A DNA stretch of 11,375 nucleotides from Lachnospiraceae bacterium. GTDB lineage: Bacteria; Bacillota; Clostridia; Lachnospirales; Lachnospiraceae. The stretch spans positions 1 to 11,375 of the forward strand of contig JAEEKC010000008.1 of NCBI GenBank assembly GCA_016282215.1, written 5' to 3'. Made by a program: the position numbers and the translations under genes. Of the stretch, positions 6,581 to 11,375 are shown piece after piece. The notes below the pieces were generated by a model. It saw only the letters and a program-made list of their open reading frames with translations, was not told the origin of the DNA and made no database searches. The number at the start of each line of letters is the position of its first letter. Positions within the stretch are counted from its first letter, which is position 1.

Positions 6581-7456
6581 TTACTGATTCTGCTTTTTGC
6601 TTTGTTTCATTTCCTTCTCAAGTTCTTCTTTCAGCAGTCTCGTCTTTTCCTTGGTGCGGGAGTTGACCGTCTTTGAGGAAATGAGTTCCGAGATCAGCCG
6701 CCCCGCCACCTCATAATCGTTGAACCGGATAGCAAGCGCAGCCAGCAGGTAATCGATGGTTGCTTCATCCATGCCGCACATGGGAAACGGCTCCGTTGAT
6801 CTTGCCGTCAGAAAGCCGTCATAGGCGCTGCGCAGAAACTCTTCTTCTTCCCTGGTATAGGTCAGTTTCTTTTTTACATATGATCTGTCCATCTCCAGGT
6901 TTTCCAGCATCCCGCGAAGGAGCCAGCCGGTCTTCAGACAGATATAGGCTTTCTCGCTGGGCTTAGCCCTTTTCACAACAGCATTGGCCAGTACCAGTTT
7001 GTATCGTTCCAGCGCTTCATCATAAGTATAGATATCGCCGTCATAGCTATGCGGCCGGTAATTCATGCAGATGCCTTCTTTGATAAATCTGGCCTGAACG
7101 CTCGTCATAAACTTATAGTAACGGCTCAGTGCGGAATATCCGCAGCCGGGACAGACCACCGTATCATATTTCAGAACATCGATCCCCTCATAACGCGGCC
7201 GAAGGTCAGGATCACTGCCTAACATCTTAGCTTTTCCGGCACGCACCGTCTTGGTCTTGAAGGTACTGTCACAGATCGGACAAGTGTAAGTCTTTCCAAA
7301 CAAAAACTCCGCTTCCTTTTCCGTTTCCGACTTTTCAGGTTCCTCTTCAACCACCACTTCTTTTTTCAGAGCAGCCTCGTCCTTCTCCTCTTCATAAAGC
7401 TTTGCGCTCTCAAGATTCCCAAGTCCAAGCGCTTCCAAACCCGATAACAGGCTCAT
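6581..7456 (-). CDS. DUF2225-family protein with four-cysteine zinc-ribbon-like motif
   Basis: A 291-residue soluble protein. The first 50 residues are acidic and low-complexity. Next comes the DUF2225 core: YTCPICDSTFKTKTVRAG (cysteines 59 and 62), then a DPDLRPRYEGIDVLKYD segment, then VVCPGCGYSA (cysteines 102 and 105). Two CxxC pairs spaced this way should bind one zinc. The rest is helical, with a TPR-like feel (AYICLKTGWLLRGMLENLEM; ALAIRFNDYEVAGRLISELI) and a very basic/acidic coiled-coil end. The family occurs across Firmicutes; its function is not established. The start is well supported by AGAGGA (7469-7464) eight bases upstream. It begins 27 bp after the glnS stop on the same strand with no terminator between, so the two are probably co-transcribed. 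Whether that reflects shared function is not known. Confidence 0.88.
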   Translation of the reverse strand: MSLLSGLEALGLGNLESAKLYEEEKDEAALKKEVVVEEEPEKSETEKEAEFLFGKTYTCPICDSTFKTKTVRAGKAKMLGSDPDLRPRYEGIDVLKYDTVVCPGCGYSALSRYYKFMTSVQARFIKEGICMNYRPHSYDGDIYTYDEALERYKLVLANAVVKRAKPSEKAYICLKTGWLLRGMLENLEMDRSYVKKKLTYTREEEEFLRSAYDGFLTARSTEPFPMCGMDEATIDYLLAALAIRFNDYEVAGRLISELISSKTVNSRTKEKTRLLKEELEKEMKQSKKQNQ

Positions 7457-7483
7457 CCGTTTATCCTCTCAAATTTAGTATAC

Positions 7484-9181
7484 TTATTTCGGCAGTTTAA
7501 AGCTGCTCTTCAAGGACACGATACGGTTAAAGACAAGTCGTTCATCCGTCGTGTCCTTATAATCCACGCAGTAAAAACCGTTTCTGACAAACTGGAAACT
7601 GTCATACGGCTTTGCCCCTCCTACTGCCGGTTCGATATATACTTTCTCGCAAACCTTCAGGGAATCGGGATTTAAGTTCAGGCTTCCGTCCTCTTTGTTA
7701 TAAACGCCCTTTTCTTCATCCACAAGATTCTCATACAGCCTTGCAGTCGCTTCCACGCAGCCTTTGGCCGGCACCCAGTGGATCGTACCTTTCACTTTCC
7801 GCTCGGAAAAACCGCTGCCGGCTTTGGTCGCCGGATCATAGGTACAGTGCACAACCGTGACTTTTCCGTTTTCATCTTTTTCAAATCCGGTGCACTTTAC
7901 GAAATATGCATGCATCAGGCGCACTTCGTTCCCGGGGAACAGACGATAATACTTCTTCGGCGGCTCCTCCATGAAATCTTCGCGCTCAATATACAGTTCC
8001 TTCATAAACGGAACGATATGGCTGCCCATCTCCGGATTTTCCAGGTTATCTGCTGCTTCTAACTCTTCCACCTGGTCCTCGGGATAATTGTCAATCACCA
8101 GCTTGATAGGGTCAAGGACCGCCATCAGTCTCTTTTTCTTTAATTTCAGATCTTCCCTCAGACAGTACTCAAGCATTGCATAATCAGCGGAAGCATTGGC
8201 TTTGGAAACACCGCACAGTTCGATGAACCTGCGGATGGACTCCGGCGTAAAGCCGCGGCGTCTGAGGGCTGCGATGGAAACCAGCCTCGGGTCATCCCAG
8301 CCGTCTACGATCCCATCCTCTACCAGTTTCTTAATATAACGCTTTCCTGTCACAACATTGGTCAGATACAGTTTTGCAAACTCGATCTGACGGGGCGGAT
8401 TTTCGAACTCGCACTCTTTTACCACCCAGTCATACAAAGGCCTGTGGTCCTCAAATTCCAGGGTGCAGATGGAATGGGTGATGCCTTCGATGGCATCCTC
8501 GATCGGATGAGCAAAATCATACATGGGATAAATGCACCAGGTATCACCTGTATTATGGTGCGTCATATGTGCCACACGGTAAATAACAGGATCACGCATG
8601 TTGATATTCGGGCTCGCCATGTCAATGCGGGCGCGGAGTACCTTGGATCCATCCTCGAACTCGCCGTTTTTCATTTTTTCAAACAGCTCTAAATTTTCCT
8701 CTATGCTGCGCTCCCTTCCCGGATCGTCCTTTCCGGGCTCTGTCAGGGTGCCGCGGTATTCGCGGATCTGCTCTGCGGAAAGATCGGAAACATAGGCCTT
8801 TCCTTTTTTTACAAGAAGCACTGCTTTTTCATACATCTGTCCGAAATAATCGGATGCAAAAAACAGCCGGTCTTCCCAGTCAGCGCCAAGCCACTTGATA
8901 TCTTCCAAAATAGACTCCACGAATTCTGTTTTTTCTTTCGTGGGATTGGTGTCATCAAATCGCATATTGAACTTGCCGCCATACTCCTGCGCCAGACCAT
9001 AGTTTAAAAGAATACTCTTGGCATGGCCGATGTGGAGATAGCCGTTGGGTTCGGGAGGAAAACGGGTATGAACGTGATCGTATACGCCCTCGCGCAAATC
9101 CTTGTCGATCTCCTGCTCGATAAAATGACGGGAAACGACTTCCTTTTCCGTGTTTTCTGCTGCTTGAATCTGAGGTTCCAT
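7484..9181 (-). CDS. glnS: Glutaminyl-tRNA synthetase
   Basis: A 565-residue class I aminoacyl-tRNA synthetase that charges tRNA-Gln with glutamine in the cytoplasm. The catalytic domain carries PPEPNGYLHIGHAKS (HIGH at 50-53), MRFDDTNPTKEK, and the GlnRS-specific HNTGDTWCIYPMYDFAHPIED and THSICTLEFEDHRPLYDW. The position of the usual MSKR (KMSKS) loop reads VTGKR (277-281), followed by GWDDPRLVSIAALRRRGF. The anticodon-binding beta-barrels occupy about 350-565, ending in NRIVSLKSSFKLPK. The length fits bacterial GlnRS. A glutamine enzyme rather than a non-discriminating GluRS is supported by these motifs. The ATG at 9181 has AAAGGA (9200-9195) upstream, 13 bases away, which is long but usable. 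It is the first gene of a likely two-gene unit with the DUF2225 gene. No T-box leader was found upstream. Confidence 0.97.
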   Translation of the reverse strand: MEPQIQAAENTEKEVVSRHFIEQEIDKDLREGVYDHVHTRFPPEPNGYLHIGHAKSILLNYGLAQEYGGKFNMRFDDTNPTKEKTEFVESILEDIKWLGADWEDRLFFASDYFGQMYEKAVLLVKKGKAYVSDLSAEQIREYRGTLTEPGKDDPGRERSIEENLELFEKMKNGEFEDGSKVLRARIDMASPNINMRDPVIYRVAHMTHHNTGDTWCIYPMYDFAHPIEDAIEGITHSICTLEFEDHRPLYDWVVKECEFENPPRQIEFAKLYLTNVVTGKRYIKKLVEDGIVDGWDDPRLVSIAALRRRGFTPESIRRFIELCGVSKANASADYAMLEYCLREDLKLKKKRLMAVLDPIKLVIDNYPEDQVEELEAADNLENPEMGSHIVPFMKELYIEREDFMEEPPKKYYRLFPGNEVRLMHAYFVKCTGFEKDENGKVTVVHCTYDPATKAGSGFSERKVKGTIHWVPAKGCVEATARLYENLVDEEKGVYNKEDGSLNLNPDSLKVCEKVYIEPAVGGAKPYDSFQFVRNGFYCVDYKDTTDERLVFNRIVSLKSSFKLPK

Positions 9182-9211
9182 AGTGTCTGAAATTTCCTTT
9201 CGTTACTGCTT

Positions 9212-9234
9212 TTTATATCTGTTTTTCTATACCA
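9212..9234 (-). promoter_or_regulatory. Possible glnS promoter (-10 elements)
   Basis: In the 180-bp gap between pgcA and glnS, the minus strand shows an extended -10-like TGGTATAGA (9234-9226) and a TATAAA (9217-9212), 31 to 50 bases before the glnS ATG. Neither has a good -35 box at 17 bases. The rest of the gap is AT-rich, with no clear terminator, T-box or small gene. Confidence 0.3.
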
Positions 9235-9361
9235 TTTTATTGTTTCAGATGATGCTCTGTATCCGGGCCGGATTCAGGCCAAATTCTACGTGTAACATCC
9301 GCTATTTTGTTATGTCATATATTAATTTCAAATTTAACAAACTCTCTATGGCTTGTATTTT

Positions 9362-11095
9362 CTAGATCATCGAGTTGATCAGGTCCAAAATCGCCTTACC
9401 GCAGGCTGCTGATTTTTCATCTGCATCCGCAAGGCTCTGCCCCTTCACGCCATAATAGAATTTTACCTTCGGCTCGGTTCCGGAAGGACGAACGCAAACC
9501 CATGCACCGTCCTCAAGATCATAATACAGCACATTGGAGCTCGGAAGTCCAGTAGGAGTCACTTCACCGGTCTCTACGTTTGTAATGGTGTCAGCCTTGT
9601 AATCGCGATAAGAAAGCACCTTGTATCCGCCAAGCTCCTTCGGCGGATTTTTTCTGAGGGTTTCAAGTATCTGCGCGATCTTTTCAAGGCCTTCTTTTCC
9701 CTTCAGGGTAATGGACTGGATATCATCTTTGTAATAGCCGTACCGCTCATACATAGCGATCATGGCATCCCACAGTGTCATACCCTGCTCTTTGTAGAAA
9801 GCAGCACATTCCGCAAGGGCCATCACTGCTACGATCGCATCTTTATCTCTTGCATGGGTACCGATCAGGCAGCCGTAACTTTCCTCAAAGCCGAAGAGGT
9901 AGGTTCCTTTCCCGCTCTGCTCAAAGCCGAGGATCTGCTGTCCGATATACTTAAATCCTGTCAGTACTTCGATCAGTTTCACGCCATAGTATTTCGCAAT
10001 AGCATCTGCCATGTTGCTGGTCACAATGGTCTTGATCAGTGCACCATCATCCGGAAGACCCTTCAGGGCTTTGATCTGCCCGATCTCATAATCAGCGAGA
10101 AGGCATCCGGACATATTTCCGGTCAGCGTATGATACTCGCCGGTTTTGGAATCTTTTACATAAACACCCAGGCGGTCCGCATCCGGATCCGTTGCAAGCA
10201 CAAGCTCAGCGCCTTTTTCCTTAGCCAGCGCAAGTCCCAGCTCAAAGGCCTCAGCCGCTTCGGGATTGGGATAGGAAACTGTCGGGAAATTGCCGTCAGG
10301 CAGTTCCTGCTCGGGAACCACGTATACATTTTCAAATCCCATCTCTTTTAAGATCCGGCGCGCCGGGATATTGCCGGTGCCGTGAAGCGGTGAATATACG
10401 ATGGTGATCTGATCCTTCATTTTGTCAATGCTGTCCTGATGCAGAATACGGCTCTTGAGTGCTTCGATATAGGGATCATCCACATCCTGTCCGATCTGCT
10501 GATACAGGCCCTTTGCAATGGCATCTTCCTTTGCCATGGTCTGCACACTTGCAAAATCCGTTACAGCTGAAACCTCAGCCATGATGCCGCTGTCGTGAGG
10601 CGGTGTGATCTGGGCACCATCTTCCCAGTAAACCTTGTAACCATTGTATTCAGGCGGATTATGGCTGGCTGTAATATTGATGCCGGCAATGCAGGAAAGC
10701 TTACGAACCGCATAGGAAAGCTCCGGCGTGGGACGAAGTGATTCAAACACATAAGCCTTGATGCCGTTTGCTGCCAGACAAAGCGCAGCTTCATCCGCAA
10801 ATTCCGGGCTGAAATTCCTGCAGTCAAAAGCAATAGCAACGCCTTTTTCCTGACCGCCCTGTTTCTTGATATAATTAGCAAGGCCCTGGGTTGCTTTGCG
10901 GACTGTGTAGGTATTCATACGGTTGGTTCCTGCGCCGATCACACCGCGAAGACCGGCCGTACCGAATTCAAGCTCTCTGTAAAAACGATCCTCGATCTCT
11001 TTCTCGTTTCCTTCCAAAGCCTTCAGTTCCTTTTTGGTATCCTCATCAAAATAAGGATTCTCCAGCCACTGCTGATATGTTTCCCTGTAACCCAT
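9362..11095 (-). CDS. pgcA: Alpha-phosphohexomutase (phosphoglucomutase, PgcA type)
   Basis: A 577-residue cytoplasmic enzyme that moves phosphate between C6 and C1 of a hexose, most likely glucose-6-phosphate to glucose-1-phosphate for UDP-glucose, glycolipid and wall polymer synthesis. All four superfamily motifs are present and intact. They are the phosphoserine loop GINITASHNPPEYNG (Ser144), the metal-binding DPDADR (303-308), the sugar-binding GFEESYG (402-408) and the phosphate-binding RPSGTEPK (536-543). Length and the N-terminal FGTAGLRGVIGAGTNRMN fit the Firmicute PgcA group; a phosphomannomutase role cannot be excluded. The start at 11095 is chosen because AGGAGGG stands just upstream. 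An in-frame ATG at 11158 would add 21 residues not expected of the family and would bury that site. The gene appears to be transcribed alone. It is followed by 180 bp without an obvious terminator hairpin before glnS on the same strand. Confidence 0.95.
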   Translation of the reverse strand: MGYRETYQQWLENPYFDEDTKKELKALEGNEKEIEDRFYRELEFGTAGLRGVIGAGTNRMNTYTVRKATQGLANYIKKQGGQEKGVAIAFDCRNFSPEFADEAALCLAANGIKAYVFESLRPTPELSYAVRKLSCIAGINITASHNPPEYNGYKVYWEDGAQITPPHDSGIMAEVSAVTDFASVQTMAKEDAIAKGLYQQIGQDVDDPYIEALKSRILHQDSIDKMKDQITIVYSPLHGTGNIPARRILKEMGFENVYVVPEQELPDGNFPTVSYPNPEAAEAFELGLALAKEKGAELVLATDPDADRLGVYVKDSKTGEYHTLTGNMSGCLLADYEIGQIKALKGLPDDGALIKTIVTSNMADAIAKYYGVKLIEVLTGFKYIGQQILGFEQSGKGTYLFGFEESYGCLIGTHARDKDAIVAVMALAECAAFYKEQGMTLWDAMIAMYERYGYYKDDIQSITLKGKEGLEKIAQILETLRKNPPKELGGYKVLSYRDYKADTITNVETGEVTPTGLPSSNVLYYDLEDGAWVCVRPSGTEPKVKFYYGVKGQSLADADEKSAACGKAILDLINSMI

Positions 11096-11102
11096 GCTAT
11101 AG

Positions 11103-11109
11103 CCCTCCT
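11103..11109 (-). promoter_or_regulatory. Ribosome binding site of the phosphohexomutase gene
   Basis: AGGAGGG on the minus strand ends 7 bases before the ATG at 11095. It fixes that start against the upstream in-frame ATG codons at 11131 and 11158. Confidence 0.88.
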
Positions 11110-11166
11110 GATTTATTTTTTCGGTCTTCATGCCGAGATTGACACGACTAAATGACACACATAGTT

Positions 11167-11177
11167 ATTTTATCACA
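11167..11177 (-). promoter_or_regulatory. Possible extended -10 promoter of the phosphohexomutase gene
   Basis: The minus strand reads TGTGATAAAAT, a TGn extended -10 with TAAAAT at 11172-11167. This predicts a start near 11160 and a 5' leader of about 65 bases. The -35 position is not a good match. The placement is sensible, but the element is AT-rich and could be chance. Confidence 0.4.
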
Positions 11178-11215
11178 GTTTTCGGAAAAAAAGTAGAGAT
11201 TTTTGCAATATTAAT

Positions 11216-11290
11216 GGTGTCAATGGGGACGGTTCTTTTTGACAACCTTGAAAAAACAGGTTGTCAAAAAGAACCGTCCCCATTGACACC
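11216..11290. repeat. Perfect 33-bp inverted repeat (REP pair / BIME-like palindrome)
   Basis: The left arm (11216-11248, beginning GGTGTCAATGGGGACGG) and right arm (11258-11290, ending CCGTCCCCATTGACACC) are exact reverse complements over 33 bases, with a 9-base loop TGAAAAAAC. Each arm is itself an imperfect palindrome: TGTCAA (11218-11223) and TTGACA (11239-11244), 15 bases apart. Two inverted copies of a small palindrome are the layout of a BIME made from REP sequences, which in other bacteria are mobilised by REP-associated tyrosine transposases (RAYTs). I recognise TGTCAATGGGGACGG-type repeats as intergenic elements in Firmicutes from memory, not from a search. No transposase gene is in the window. 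No T-run follows either arm, so it is not a standard terminator. Confidence 0.85.
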
Positions 11291-11302
11291 CCCATTGACA
11301 CC
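11279..11302. repeat. 12-bp tandem duplication at the edge of the palindrome
   Basis: CCCATTGACACC occurs at 11279-11290 (the end of the right arm) and again directly at 11291-11302. It looks like a partial copy of the repeat's terminus, left by slippage, unequal exchange or insertion. Confidence 0.85.
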
Positions 11303-11318
11303 CAGATACCTGTACTTC

Positions 11319-11375
11319 TTACAGCGATCCCGCTCTCAGTTCATCCACTACATCCTGCAGGGAGTGGCTGATGAT
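11319..11375 (-). CDS. C-terminal end of an unidentified protein (partial)
   Basis: Reading in from the right edge on the minus strand, one frame stays open and ends with TAA at 11321-11319, giving IISHSLQDVVDELRAGSL. The other two minus-strand frames contain stops within this stretch. A short hydrophobic strand followed by an amphipathic helix before the stop would suit the end of a HAD-type hydrolase, among others, but 18 residues are too few for an assignment. The gene would be co-directional with pgcA, with the palindrome between them. Confidence 0.5.
   Translation of the reverse strand: MISHSLQDVVDELRAGSL

Noticed and set aside
9265..9280. GGCC-rich short inverted repeat downstream of pgcA as terminator
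   Set aside because: Only four base pairs of a self-complementary GGCC are involved and no T-run follows, so chance is likely.
9182..9361. T-box leader or other riboswitch before glnS
   Set aside because: The conserved T-box antiterminator sequence (AGGGTGGTACCGCG type) is absent on the minus strand, and no terminator hairpin with a T-run is visible.
9854..10351. Long open frame on the plus strand antisense to pgcA
   Set aside because: It lies wholly within a well-conserved gene, has no ribosome site or recognisable protein features, and is explained by codon bias of the opposite strand. The same holds for the other antisense frames inside glnS, the adaptor and GDPD genes.
11096..11158. ATG at 11158 or 11131 as start of the phosphohexomutase
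   Set aside because: The AGGAGGG directly before the ATG at 11095 and the family's usual N-terminus favour 11095. The extension would overlap the probable transcription start.
11216..11221. TTGACA at the edge of the palindrome as the -35 box of pgcA
   Set aside because: Seventeen bases downstream the minus strand reads ATCTCT, which is not a -10 box. TTGACA here is part of the repeat itself.

Overview
The window looks like chromosomal DNA of a Gram-positive, gut-type Clostridia bacterium, most likely Lachnospiraceae. This rests on the glutaminyl-tRNA synthetase, whose sequence matches the form I know from that family, on strong AGGAGG-type ribosome binding sites, and on a DUF2225 protein, a DUF975 protein and a MacAB-like exporter with no outer-membrane partner. 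The assignment is inference from protein recognition, not from a search. Gene density is high and no gene looks like recent foreign DNA.

Layout. Positions 2-4842 (+ strand) hold a co-directional run: the end of an ABC exporter ATPase, a membrane-fusion (adaptor) protein, a MacB/FtsX-type permease, a YcxB-like membrane protein, and a membrane-anchored protein of the glycerophosphodiester phosphodiesterase (GDPD) family. The first three form one MacAB-like tripartite exporter. The last two are spaced like operon members (74 bp, then 4 bp), but nothing in the sequence ties them to the exporter's function. The operon's promoter lies upstream of the window.

Positions 4837-6481 (- strand) hold a tight three-gene cassette: a small membrane protein, a SprA-related putative zinc metalloprotease, and a DUF975 polytopic membrane protein. 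It converges on the GDPD gene and overlaps its stop by 6 bp. Its promoter is well formed and sits so close to the first ATG that the message may be leaderless. The promoter lies inside a nested inverted repeat (6509-6578).

Positions 6581-9181 (- strand) hold glnS followed by a DUF2225 zinc-ribbon-like protein, probably co-transcribed. Positions 9362-11095 (- strand) hold an alpha-phosphohexomutase of PgcA type. Upstream of it lies a perfect 33-bp inverted repeat (11216-11290) resembling a pair of REP sequences. The last 57 bp hold the 3' end of another minus-strand gene.

No tRNA, rRNA, CRISPR array, insertion sequence or canonical intrinsic terminator was found. No gene-free stretch exceeds about 180 bp. 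The most notable items are the REP-like palindrome, the possible leaderless promoter within a dyad, and the small metalloprotease/DUF975 cassette.
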